From the NCBI GenBank assembly GCA_039720395.1, contig CM077824.1, positions 30,033,359 to 30,097,358 on the forward strand: a stretch of DNA of 64,000 nt. Reading direction: 5' to 3'. The stretch is from Liquidambar formosana. Taxonomy: Eukaryota; Streptophyta; Magnoliopsida; Saxifragales; Altingiaceae. The notes beneath the pieces were generated by a model. The model ran no database searches, had not been told where the DNA came from, and saw only the letters and a program-made list of their open reading frames with translations. Of the stretch, positions 22,668 through 34,180 are shown one piece after another (the first letter of the stretch is position 1; the number at the start of each line of letters is the position of its first letter). The translations under genes were made by a program, and so were the position numbers.

Positions 22668-25600
22668 TTTTTGATTTGATACGTACTGGATAGGCTGCTT
22701 TAAATTAGTCATCAATCGTATTTATTGTCTACATTTTTTTATATTCTTTTTGGTTAGGGTATTTTTAACATTGTTCATGTAAAATGGATGATACTCTTAC
22801 TGATGCATGATGGTTAGTCGAACTAAAGTTTTAAACATTTTATTGACAAAAGGGGAAAATTTTGTTAAAATTTGTAGATGAATGAAAAAAAAAATCTAAT
22901 ATGGATCCTTTCTTTACAATTTAACTATCTTTGATTCCCCTTTTTCTTACATATAATATATCAAAAAGGAAAATAATTGCCTTCACCCTTGGGTGGAGTG
23001 GCTGCTCATCCTCTCCTACTCATATTTCCTTACTTATCCAAATAAATAAAAAGAATTGATTGTGTGTAATTATTTTCATATTTATATTATTGTGAACACA
23101 TTTTCATAAGTTAATATTTTCGTGTAATATGTTTATGTTCACATGAATGCATGCCTACATATCTATATCTGCACATATATCTATTTGTTAGTATTTTTAT
23201 ATTCATTTTTAAAAAAAAATATTTATAAGAAATGACTAAAAATGAATAGAAGCGGGGAGGAGTTCTTTCACTTTGGGGTGGAGGCAAGTAGTGTTTATGA
23301 GAAATTATAAATGAAAATGTTAAAATACCATTGATTTGTACTAATATTTTTACTTGGTATATAAAATTGGAAATTGATGGTTAATCTGATAGTAAACATT
23401 ATTACTAAATTAAAAAACTTATATGAACTCCAACGCATCCATTAATTTCTTAGTATAGGGCTTAGAGATTGCTGTTATCACTGACCCAATGTGTCGCAGG
23501 AGTTAGATTTGGTGTTGTGCACGACATGATACAATGCACATCAGACTCGTGTTAGATTTGGTGTTATGCACAACATGTACTATGCACATCAGACTGATGT
23601 GTTGCCAGCACTGCATATCAGTCGTGCTCTATACGCACAGTTGAATTTATTGTGTACAATATGGCTGAAAATGCACCAATCGTGCTCTGTACGTATACAA
23701 CACGGCTGAAAATGCACCAATCGTGCTCTGTACGTACACAACACGACACCAAACCCTTGCTCGATGCTGTAACCCATGTCGGTAAACGAATCGAACTTCA
23801 ATAAATTGACCAATCAGAGGAGCATGTGGTGCCGGATCAACCTGACTTGGCGCTACTTTCCTTGCAAAGGCGAACTTACATGTAAGGTGGGGGGGATGGC
23901 ACCCTCAAAATTTTTTTTAACCCTTTAGAATGTGATCAATTCTATGATGTAGTATCCTTAAATTTGATAAAATAATATCCTCAAATTTAATTATTTATTT
24001 CCAAATAATACTTTTTAATGTTTGTACACAATGTGACATCATTTTAGAATGTGTTTAATTCTATAAAATAGCATCTTTAATTTTTTTTTAATAAATAAAA
24101 TAAAGTTTCAAGGATCGTAGGATTGACTAACATCTCTATTAAGTTGGTACCCTAGTAACTCTCAAATCATGTGTTATAAGATAGAATATTATTAAATGAA
24201 GAAAAAAAGAGAATACATAGAAGAAGTGGAAAAATAAAGAAAAGAGTCCTGATGGCTTTTAAAATGCCACAATGCAGCTCACAAGGGACCTTAAAGTAGT
24301 ATTTTTTAAAATTTTACACACATTCTTTATATGTGTATATGTGTTTGTATACGTATTAGTGCGTAAATGATAATTCAAAAACAAAACAAAAAATTCTACT
24401 GTCACCTCTGTTTCTTTGTGATTGAGTGATCCAACGCACTCTAATGTCTGAAGTCATCAGACATGTCTACCTTGCTGGCCGGTGCGAAGGGCAAATGGCT
24501 GTCGGCCACGCCAGAAAGGTTCCTTCAATGTGACACGGCGAAAGAGATAGGGAGATAGAGTTAAGAGTTCACATACATGTTATCTGCATTTTCCGCCTTT
24601 CATATTCTATGATTTCTGTCACATTTGACAAATGATTTGTCCTTCGGAAACATGTTAGGCCAATCAATATTCGCCAATCTGGCATGGCCACTTTAGTTGG
24701 TCTTACTTAATATCCATCTTCTACCATCTTAACTCGACGACAAATAGAAAATAAAAGATTCTGAATTTAATTTTTCATTTATCTTTTTTTAAAATCAATT
24801 ACAGTTAATTGCTTATCTTAATTGTTAATAAATGTCGAGTAAGTAATGAAATTACTTGTAATTAGAGAATTAATCATGAATGTTTAAATTGAATATCTTG
24901 TTTAGGGGAAGATAAAAGTTAAAGAACAAAGAAACAAGTACTCATACCAAATAAAATAATAATTAAAAAAAATGCTAGAAAGAGAGAAAAATGAAAACAA
25001 ATATGACTTAGTATTGTGTGGAGAGAACAAGGAATATGCCGGAAAGAGAGAAATAATGACCTCTAAGTAGAACACATAGGATCAGATCGCTCAACCAACT
25101 ACATAGGGGCAAAGTACATTTTTATTTACTTGTCATCATAGTTATTAAACTAGGACTTAACTGGATGGTTAGACCGGTACGTGAATCGATTTTGAATTAT
25201 GAGTTATGGTCTTTTGTCATTTGCTCAACCTTCAAATGGTGAGAATTTGAAGGATTCTTGAAGTGCATGAATAATTAACTTTGAATGACATTGAATAATT
25301 TGTTACACTGTTAGCGAATAATATAACCTTTATAGATCATAATTTAATACGTTCTAATTTCATGTCCTTCAAAGTAAGCATATGATACTCGGAATAGACT
25401 ACGCCCACTTGTGTACTAATTATTGAATTCATCTGTGGGTTCTTTATGCAAAACAGAATCGGTGTGTTAACATGATAGCACACCTTTTTAATGCACCACT
25501 TGAGGAGTCGGAAACTGCAATCGGAGTGGGAACAGTGGGTTCATCAGAGGCGATAATGCTGGCTGGGTTAGCATTCAAGAGGAAGTGGCAGAACAAGAGG

Positions 25601-28600
25601 AAAGCCGAGGGCAAACCCTGTGACAACCCCAACATTGTCACCGGAGCCAATGTTCAGGTATGCATATAGGCTTATTCCAAAACACCCCATATCGGCCCAT
25701 TGATCCTGCTTTGGGTATGCTCCCCATGGACTGAGAGGTCATATTTTTGTGCTTTTGCACAAAAGCATGGCTACATTAATTTAAAGTGACTTAATTAACA
25801 CATTAGTACTATTTCTAATAACAAAGGGTTTCATGGACCGACATGCATACAAAACACCTTTAATAATTAAATCACACAGCACATGCATTATATATATATG
25901 TAAAAACCAAATAGAGACATCTTATGCATGATAAGGGAGAATCACCAGAAAGGCATGAAACATTAAATAAACAATGGTGACCATAATAAGTGGAAAGAAA
26001 GATTCTTATGAATTCCACTTTGTTTGGTTCGTTACAATAAGATATAATATGGGGGAATAAATAAATAAAAGAGGAAGGGGAGAGAAGGAGAAAAGAAACT
26101 TTGGTTGGTATCCTCCACTTCTGTTTAAGCATATCAAAAAGTGGAGAGGTTACTTAAAGTGAAAATACGCAGCCTCCCTTTCTTATGGCATCTGGGTTTT
26201 CTTTTCAAATCTTGTCCTCAACTTCAAGTTTTCTCTCCAAATCTCTTTTTGAGGTGACAATTTTGGTCGGTCCAAGAGTAAAAAATAAAAATAAAAATTT
26301 GGGAGAATTCTCCCAAAAAATTTGTACAGCTCCCTTCACATGCGAGAAACGTTAATTAGCTTTCCATTCAAGTAAAAAAATCACTTAAAATTGCATCAGG
26401 TGATTCAGGACTAAGGTCCTGTTTGGCTAAATTTTTAGATAGTCCAAAATCACTTTCAAAGCCTAAAATCACTTTTGATCCTGTTTGGCAACCTAAATTA
26501 TAACCACTTCTAAGCTCAAAAAGTGATTTTATAATAAGTAGACTATCTCCAACTTCTAATTAGAAGTTGGTGTCAACTTTTGTAAAGGATTTTAATAACT
26601 TTTCATATTTCCAAAACTACCTTTAATACTTTAGTATGAAAACAATTTTTTCCACCCATATCCTTGAATAAAACGATAATAGCCTCACCTTAAATCTGAC
26701 TCCTCATCTCTTTTGCTACTGTACTCCTCTCTTTTGTTAGCATTAATGTGTTAGCAACTTCAATTAACTTGGATCCCTAGGATACTAATTTAAATTTCAA
26801 ATTTTTTTTTTCTCCTTTCATATATTCATTGATTTATACTTGCTGGAATTTTTTTAAGAATTGATTCCATAAAATTTGGATTTGTGATTTTTTTTTTTTA
26901 ACGAATATCAATTCATGATCTTTTTTTTTTTTTTTTTTTTTTTTTAAAGCAAATAAATAACAAATAAAAAAGTAAAAAATAAAAATGTAAGCAAAATCTC
27001 TAGTAATACACCTTTGTGGGGTTGGTTGAGAGGTACTCTTGTGTGTGTTTTCCAAAGGTTATCATTTTGACTCTCACCGTTTTTGTTGTTTGTGTGATTA
27101 TTGGACGTCTCACCTAGGCTGTTAGGGGAATAATCTGAACTCAAATTTCAATAAGAATACGGATTAAAATACCCCCAATCATTAATATGAAAAAAAAAAA
27201 AAAAATCATTACTAATACCAAATAGAGCAAATAAAAAAACAGAAAAAAAAAAAATCAGTTATTATAACGGATAGTTCTATCAATTCGGGGTTATAACAAC
27301 TTCAGCAAATGTTCTTACCAAACAAACAAAAAGTCACTTTCAACTCTAGCAGTACTTTTGAAATACAGTTTCCAAACATAGATTGATTTTCTTTTGTTTC
27401 TCGTAACTTCTAATTCTCTTCTGCTTTTGTCTAAAAGAAAAGGTTACAGTTTTCCCAAACAGGGCCTAATACTTATGGTAAATGGATACGTCACCTGTCA
27501 CTTATCTATGTGAGTCAAGTCCACGCCCTTGTAAGCTGACATTTTTTATTTTATTTTTTTGTGAGTATTTTAAGATGGTTAGTAGGAGAGATGGTAAAGT
27601 GGAGAGAAGTGACATCCAAGGTAATTAGTTTAGTTGGTAGGAGGAGAGCTCCTCTATTCTATCAAACTGGGTTCGATTCCTCTGGGGAGCATTCCAAGAA
27701 TTAATTTCTGAATGTACTAAGTTGATGTAGGAGAGTGTACCCTTAAGATCACTTAGGGAGGGATTTAGTCAAGGTGGGCCCAAATTGGCCTGGACAACCT
27801 GACCATCAAACCGGAAAAAAAAAAAAAAAAAATGAAGAAAGAAAGAAAGAAAGAAAGAAAGAAGAGTAGAGAAAATTGATAGTACTGGAAATTATTTGCT
27901 AATCCCTCTGTATTAAATTGAGTGTCATGTTTGAAATACACATTTTTTACAGAATTCCTTTTAAATGCTTTTACATCCACCTTTATACTTGAATCTTTCA
28001 ATTTTACTTTTAACTGTAACATAATCGTTAATTGAGTTTGTTTTGTCCATATCATATAAATAGTACTATGAGTATGAGTATTTTATAAAATTGATTAAAA
28101 TGAAGTTTAGACTTTTTTACTAAGACAATAATTTTGAAACGGCCTAAAAGAAAAAGAAAAAGAAAAATAATAAATATGAAATTGAGGGATGTACTATTTA
28201 TCTCCCAAGTCCGAATGTTAGGAAAGCTTTTATATTATTACTAGTTTACCACACTTGCCTTATAGCTATTGCTGATGTCTCTTCCTGTCTTTCCCTCTTT
28301 TTTTTTTTTTTTTCTGTTAATTTGGTTGTCTTTTTTGGCCGTAAATCTCTATCCTTTTCGGGTGGAATTTGGGAGTTCCAATTTTGACCCTATATCTAAA
28401 AGAGGAAAAACACAAAAAAAACGTAAGGAAAGAAAGATGGAAAATGGAAATGCTTTTGGACTAATAGCCCCTAAAAAAATCCCAATATGTGATTTTGCAT
28501 GAAAATAGATTGAGATTAGTATTATTGGCCCCACTACTCTATCTCTATTTTCACACCACATCATAGTTCTTTTAGGGTCTGTTCGTTTGACGGGAATTGG

Positions 28601-28915
28601 GGGTGGGAGTTGTAGATTCTCAGGAATTAATAAAAAGTGGGTTGTTCGTTTCGCTTAAATCATGGGATTTTAATTTCCCGTGAAATCTCAATTCTTATCA
28701 TTCATGGGAAATGAAAATCCTGTCGAAATGCACAGGAATTAGAAACTCCCACACGTTATTCTCCGCAACCCAAACTCATTTTTTAGAACTTCACCCCACA
28801 TTCTTTTTTTTTTTTTTTCTCTTTACAAAACAAAGCGTGTAAGAATACTGGCAAAGCAATATGTGTGTTTTGTGTACTTTTATAAAATCATGTCACAGTC
28901 TTTAATTTTGAACTT

Positions 28916-28991
<76 letters not shown>

Positions 28992-31495
28992 ACCCAAGCA
29001 ATGTTTCACTGGCGATTACCCACATCACCCACTTTCTTCTTATTCGGCAAATTTCAATTGACTTTAGGTCATATTGCTTCACGACTATAACTCTTTGGAT
29101 CTGATTTCAATTTTTTTAAAAAAAAGTTTTTTTTAATAAAAAAGAAAAAAAAATCATAAATTCCTTTGAAAAATCCTTTTGTGAACCGAACAACCAAAAT
29201 TCTAACTCTCAGGATTGTAACTCTCGAGAGTTAAAACTCTCGAGAATTTCAAAGTCTCGAGAGTTTCATTTCATGTAAAACGAACAGACCCTTAAGGGGA
29301 TCTAACAGAATTATCTCATAGAAAAAGGGTTAGGAGCTGAGATCTATCTTAAAGGGTTGGCACCCAAAAAAAAAAAAAAAAAATGGTAAGTACTCTGTAA
29401 ATAAATAAAGAAGAGGAGAGAGAAAGAGAGAAGCCTTGATATTTAATTGACGTTTTTCTTCTCTTGTAAATATATCTAATCAGTGCTTCAAATGTCAAAT
29501 TACTCCAGAAAAAAGAGAAGAGAGAAGTCATGATATTTAATTTAATGAATATTTTTCTTAATTTTTTTGTTAATATATCTTACCGGTGCTTAAAATCTCA
29601 AATTACTCTACTTCCAACTGATCTTTCTATCTCGGAAGAATTTCCCCCGGCCATATACAGACTGAAGGTTTGCAACACTAATTGAAGGAGCGAAATTGTA
29701 GTGTACACAAATCTATATATTTATATAGAATACTTCTTCCTTGTGCTATAAGGTACTTATACAGAACTAAATTCTCAATTGTTATATATGAAGGTATGCT
29801 GGGAGAAATTTGCAAGGTATTTTGAGGTGGAGCTGAAGGAAGTGAAGTTGAGGGATGGTTACTATGTGATGGACCCTGTGAAAGCAGTGGAGATGGTGGA
29901 CGAAAACACAATTTGTGTGGCGGCTATTTTGGGTTCCACCCTCAATGGGGAATTCGAAGACGTGAAGCTCTTGAACGATCAGTTGGTACAGAAGAACAAG
30001 GAAACCGGTTGGGATACTCCAATTCATGTGGATGCAGCCAGCGGTGGCTTTATTGCGCCGTTTCTTTACCCAGAGCTTGAGTGGGATTTTCGGTTGCCAC
30101 TGGTGAAGAGCATTAACGTTAGTGGCCACAAGTATGGGCTTGTGTACGCTGGTATTGGCTGGGTCATTTGGAGGAGCAAACAGGACTTGCCTGATGAACT
30201 CATATTTCATATCAACTATCTTGGAGCTGATCAACCCACCTTCACCCTTAACTTCTCCAAAGGTACATAACCATATACATATCTATCCATCGTTCATTTA
30301 GTTTTCATCACAGTAGGTATTGCAATTTAGCTTGATCCAATGAATCAATATCATACACTTCTCATTAATTAGACAGCATGGCGATACTGTAGTCTCTAGT
30401 ATCACAATTTGTGAAATAATACAGAATTAATGACCCATGTTTTGCTTTGCATTGTATATTGTAGGTTCAAGTCAAATTATTGCTCAGTACTACCAACTAA
30501 TTCGCTTGGGCTATGAGGTGGGTTCAACAAAATTAAATCAATCTGTCATTATCTTGAAATTGCGACCCCTTCTTATGTGGACCATATTAATTTTGTGCTT
30601 GATTCGCCTAAATATACTTCATCCGTTCCTTATTGACGGTCCCTTTTAAATGCTTTTACATCAATGTATATGTTTTAACATTCCAATTAATTTTGCCTTC
30701 AAATTACAAAACATTGGAAAATGGTCACATTGTCATAAGAAATGGTATTTCAGGCAAGGGATGTATGGTCATGATTTGAATGTAAGTCATACTAGCATTG
30801 CCCTATAGGAAATTAATAAAAAAATTCATTGATTGTTTGAATGGGATAATAATTTTGGAATATCCCAAAAAGGAAAAGACGATAAAAATTAAAATAGGAA
30901 TGGAAGGTTGTAATATGAAGTTCTGAGCTGGGTCATAGACCAATTGATCATGGTCATGGTATCACTTTCCAATTTGATAATTGATATTTGCATTTTGATC
31001 ATGCTGCAGGGATATAAGAACATCATGGAGAATTGTCAAGAAAATGCAATGGTACTTAAAGAAGGATTGCTCAAGACCGGCCGCTTCAACATCGTGTCCA
31101 AAGACAACGGTGTCCCTTTGGTAGCCTTCTCTTTGAAAGACAACAGCCGTCACAACGAGTTTGCGGTGTCAGACATGCTGCGACGCTTCGGATGGATCGT
31201 GCCGGCCTACACCATGCCGCCCGACGCCCAACACGTTACTGTGCTTCGTGTCGTCATAAGAGAAGACTTCTCCCGCACACTTGCTGAGCGTCTCGTGGTC
31301 GATATCGAAAAGGTCCTTCACGAGCTTGACACCCTTCCGGCCAAGATCGACGCAATGATGTCAGTCAGTGCCAGTGAAGACAAGGGTCCGAACGGCGGAG
31401 TTGTGAAGAAGACTGCTCTTGAGACGCAGCGGGAGATAACCACAGTTTGGAGGAAGTTTGTCATGGAGAGGAAGAAGACCAATGGCGTTTGTTAG
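18619..31495 (+). CDS. GAD: Glutamate decarboxylase, complete six-exon gene
   Basis: Coding exons 18619-18704, 18803-19007, 25457-25657, 29794-30262, 30465-30517 and 31010-31495; all introns are GT-AG and the frame joins without error to 499 residues, the usual plant length. The enzyme is cytosolic, uses PLP and converts glutamate to GABA and CO2. The PLP lysine is in [10 protein letters not shown] (about K277), preceded by HVDAASGG, which holds the cofactor ring. N-terminal motifs [12 protein letters not shown] and [18 protein letters not shown] are typical. The C-terminal 35 residues ([18 protein letters not shown]..., W485) are the calmodulin-binding autoinhibitory tail, so activity should respond to Ca2+/calmodulin and low pH. 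Introns 2 (6449 bp) and 3 (4136 bp) are enlarged by transposons. No lesion seen. The start is the first ATG after the TATA box. Confidence 0.95.
20427..20687. mobile_element. Stowaway-like MITE, 261 bp, in GAD intron 2
   Basis: The right end is AGGAACGGAGGGAG followed by TA, the classic Stowaway terminus. The left end TTCTCTCTATTCCTA is a worn inverted copy next to TA. Interior motifs GTCAATGATTTTT and AAATACCC are usual for these elements. Confidence 0.65.
23495..23750. repeat. Short tandem repeats in GAD intron 2
   Basis: Two patches. The first repeats GTTAGATTTGGTGTT.TGCAC with GCACATCAGACT about every 50 bases. The second repeats GGCTGAAAATGCACCAATCG followed by TGCTCTGTACGTA about every 42 bases, two to three times. 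No coding potential. Confidence 0.6.
26415..27466. mobile_element. Tourist-like (PIF/Harbinger) element, 1052 bp
   Basis: Inverted ends GGTCCTGTTTGGC and the complement of GGCCCTGTTTGGG, flanked by TAA on both sides (26412-26414, 27467-27469). A 3-bp TAA/TTA duplication with GG.CCTGTTTGG ends is typical of Tourist elements. Interior is AT-rich with long T and A runs and no transposase. Confidence 0.7.
27600..27832 (+). mobile_element. tRNA-derived SINE in GAD intron 3
   Basis: Has a pol III box A (TAGTTTAGTTGG, 27626-27637) and a perfect box B (GGTTCGATTCC, 27670-27680) at normal spacing, then a tRNA-unrelated body ending GACAACCTGACCATCAAACCGG and an A-run at about 27815-27832. The body resembles plant Au-type SINEs. 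Same strand as GAD. Exact 5' end and target duplication not resolved. Confidence 0.75.
27902..28191. mobile_element. Stowaway-like MITE, about 290 bp
   Basis: TA-flanked ends ATCCCTCTGTATTAAATTGAG and, at the right, GAAATTGAGGGATG, worn forms of the Stowaway terminus. Interior has TTTTAAATGCTTTTACAT, shared with the element at 30617. Confidence 0.55.
28575..29291. mobile_element. Tourist-like (PIF/Harbinger) element, 717 bp
   Basis: Inverted ends GGGTCTGTTCGTTT and its complement, flanked by TTA on both sides (28572-28574, 29292-29294). Contains an unbroken run of 68 T (28920-28987) and, near the right end, several CTCGAGAG motifs including the perfect palindrome TAACTCTCGAGAGTTA. No transposase. 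Confidence 0.75.
30617..30910. mobile_element. Stowaway-like MITE, 294 bp, in GAD intron 5
   Basis: Left end CTTCATCCGTTCCTTATT after TA, right end AATAGGAATGGAAGGTTG before TA, in inverted orientation. It fills 60 percent of the 492-bp intron 5. Confidence 0.65.
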
Positions 31496-31698
31496 AGCTT
31501 CAAGATTTATGCTCTGCATTGGGATACTCCATATGTTTACTTCTTTCTCGTCGAGTGCTCGGCATAGTGAATTGTTACTACTTGTTTGATTCAAGTGATA
31601 TAAAGTATTGATTGTCTTGCATTATTTTTTTGGGTGGGTCTCTCTCTTTTTCTTTTCTTTTTCTAGATTTTGTTTTTATTGTAAATATTGTGATTTAG
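31496..31698 (+). other. GAD 3' untranslated region and downstream
   Basis: Follows the TAG of GAD. Candidate polyadenylation context is GATATAAAGTATTG near 31596-31609. No further gene. Confidence 0.4.
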
Positions 31699-32035
31699 TG
31701 TGTGAATGCCACCAATTGGTAATAGTAGATGAATCACTTATACACCACTTGGTAATGGGTGATGAATCACTTGTGATAAATGGTGGATATATACTTGGTT
31801 AATGGGATCTGAATTCATTACCACTTCAAATGTTAGGTGAATGTGAGCCTATATAAAGAAAGATTTTGTTTGAGAAATATGTACGTATATTGAGATGAAT
31901 GAGAAATGATGAGAAGTTTTATTCTCTCAATGCAATACTTGTTGTTCCAAGTTCTTATTCTCTTTACAACTTGTTTTAAGTTCTTGATTTCACAACACGT
32001 TATTAACACGAACTGCTCAAGGATTTTGTAAGCAA
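31699..32035 (+). mobile_element. Possible copia-type LTR and leader relic
   Basis: Sequence from TGTGTGAATGCC to CTTGATTTCACA is about 300 bases and is followed by ACACGTTATTAACACGA, close to a motif I associate with the start of the internal region of some plant copia elements. A TATATAAAG box lies at about 31852. No second LTR, gag or pol is visible. The Tat element begins at 33354 and could have cut it off. Confidence 0.3.
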
Positions 32036-32059
32036 TATTATACTACTATCATATTCTTT

Positions 32060-32185
32060 CTTAACCAATTTGGTTGTGGTAAGTTGGTACGCTCTTAACC
32101 AATTTGGCTGTGGTAAGTTGTCACATTCTTAACCAACTTGGTTGTGATAAGTTGGTACACTCTTAACCAATTTGGTTGTGGATTG
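32060..32185 (+). repeat. Tandem repeat, about 36 bp, four units
   Basis: Units of the form TTAACCAATTTGGTTGTGGTAAGTTGGTACGCTC, with scattered substitutions. First of three unrelated arrays placed one after another. Confidence 0.75.
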
Positions 32186-32221
32186 ATTTTTTTTCTAAAT
32201 AATATATTTTGGATGGTCCTA

Positions 32222-32565
32222 TCCATCTTCTCTTCCTGAAGCAAGAGAAAATTTAAAAATAAAACTTGAAGTTTTATAAATAAATAAAAGGAGTGATGAT
32301 TCATTTTCTCTTATTGAAGTAAGAGAAAGATTTGAAAACTTGAAGTTCTCTATATAAAAATTTATTACTTACATGTTCTCTTCCTGAAGCAAGAAACAAA
32401 TTTAAAACCCCAAAATTTTCTATAAGAAAAATTGTTGTTCATATATTCTCTTTCTAAAGCAAGAGATAAATATAAAAACTTGAAGTTTTCTATTAAAAGA
32501 AGGGTGTTATTATTCATATTTCTCTTATTGAAGCAAAAGACAAATTTCAAAACCTGAAGTTTAGA
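32222..32565 (+). repeat. Tandem repeat, about 80-bp units, five copies
   Basis: Each diverged unit carries TTCTCTTCCTGAAGCAAGAG, then an A-rich stretch and AAAACTTGAAGTTTTCTAT. Second of the three arrays. Confidence 0.7.
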
Positions 32566-32852
32566 AATGATGAACAATATCTCAATTTAATTGAATAAAG
32601 TGACGGTCAATGATGACCGAATTAAATTGAGTGATAAATTTCTCTATTATGTGTTATGCAACTTCTTTAGATATTGGAAAAAAATTATTGAATATTAATG
32701 GGTGAACCTTAACTTTTGCTTTAGTTAGCATAGAAGAACACAAAAATCTGCTCATTTTTTACTTCGAATTGACTGTCAACTTCACCTCTGTTGTCAGTCA
32801 ACTTCTTTTAGATTGACTGGTAACTTCATTGTGGCAGCTTACAGTATGTCAT

Positions 32853-33040
32853 TCTACGATAAAAACCACCAGAAGTGGATTAATGACATACCAAATCACT
32901 AAAAGTGGAGCAATGAAATACCAAACCACCAGAAGTAAATTAATGGCATACCAAACCACTAGAACTGGAGCAATGAAATATCAAACCAATAGAAGTGGAA
33001 TAATACAATATCAAACCACCAGAAGTGGAATGACACTGAA
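32853..33040 (+). repeat. Tandem repeat, 30-bp units, six copies, open frame
   Basis: Units of 30 bp (AAACCACCAGAAGTGGA..AATG..ATACC) keep one reading frame open on +, giving a 10-residue repeat of the form TTRSGLMTYQ, ITKSGAMKYQ, TTRSKLMAYQ. The frame is open at 32829-33047. A period divisible by three with no stop is suggestive, but no start context or known domain supports a protein. Confidence 0.75.
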
Positions 33041-34180
33041 GAAATAAGCAAAGGTTTATGGAATAAACTTACAAGATAAGTGTTTTAGGTAACACTGGTA
33101 AGGTACGTATTTTTCATATGAATTGACATTTCATAAATTTATACCAAGCATCCATAAAAAATATATATATATTGAAACGATTTTTTTGCTATAATAATTT
33201 AGTGGGTCCTATAAATTATCTTAATATTCCATATAGCATGGACATTACTCATATTGCTATTTTCTTTGAGGATCCTAGTGGGATAATTCACTATCTAATT
33301 GGAAATAGATATGTCCATACCAATTAACATATTTTTCTTATATATAGAATATGTGTGGACCCCGGAAAGCGGGCCCACAAATGGGTTTACAAGAAAGACC
33401 TTAGGTTTGAAAAAGGAAAAGGGAGTCGCCACCTTATTTTTTAAAAGGAAACAAGGAAAACCCTAAAAGCAGTTTTGTTTTAGGAAAACAAAAGAATGAC
33501 TCCATGTTTAAAAATGGTAAGGCAAAAGATCTTTTGGAAACCAAAGAAATCGGGGATTCGGAGGCTAAGTTACAATATGGGAAGATTCTAGGCAAAGCCT
33601 ATAGGCACCCATATCGTCCTAAACGGTCTCTTAACTTAATTGGGCTAAATCAAAGTCTTAATCACACATCAATTAACAATTATCATCACAAGACAGCATG
33701 CATATCATCCATTCATTAATCCATATAATCAAGTAAATCAAAGAAAAACATGAAAAAGAAAGAGGGGAAAGAAAACCTAGGATACTTAGTATCCTAGGGC
33801 GGACTTGAGCCTCACGAAGAGCGCCTACGCACCATGTATGGAAATACATGGATCAAAGTCCACGTAGTTCAAAAGGGAATAGGGTTATAACCTAATAGAG
33901 GCCTATGGTAAACCCTAAGTTTCCTTTCAAGAAAAACATGGTAAGTTTCCAAAAATAAATGATTCTCAAAAGATCTTTAGTAAATATGGAATTTGATAAA
34001 GATGGAAACTTTGATTTCAAAGGTATTTTTATGAAAGGATACTATAGGAATTACCATATTCCCCTATTAGGAAATAACCCTAGGAAGGGAGAAAGGGAAA
34101 GTTTCAAGAAAAAGAAAGAAGGGTGAATTGAGGCACCCTTATACCCTACTTACCTTTAAGCAAAAGCAACCTGTCAAAAT

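Larger units (their letters stand above)
19008..25456 (+). other. GAD intron 2 (6.4 kb)
   Basis: AT-rich, bounded by GTAATT and AAAACAG. It holds a Stowaway-like element (20427-20687), a tandem-repeat patch (about 23495-23750), long T runs (19530-19566, 22627-22672) and no recognised gene. An open frame of 154 codons at 21025-21489 shows no known domain. This may have been built by repeated insertion, because the flanking exons encode adjacent parts of the protein with no gap. Confidence 0.7.
25658..29793 (+). other. GAD intron 3 (4.1 kb)
   Basis: About half of the intron is transposon: a Tourist-like element (26415-27466), a SINE (about 27600-27832), a Stowaway-like element (27902-28191) and a second Tourist-like element (28575-29291). 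The rest is AT-rich with no gene. Confidence 0.75.

Noticed and set aside
27626..27680. tRNA gene
   Set aside because: Box A and B are present but the cloverleaf is not complete and a SINE body and A-tail follow. Called a SINE instead.
28863..29090. Open frames with poly-Phe or poly-Lys
   Set aside because: Produced by the T/A runs of a transposon. The same applies to frames at 2355, 19517, 22464 and 26834.
29782..30234. 150-codon open frame antisense to GAD exon 4
   Set aside because: A shadow of the GAD coding sequence on the other strand. No independent signal.
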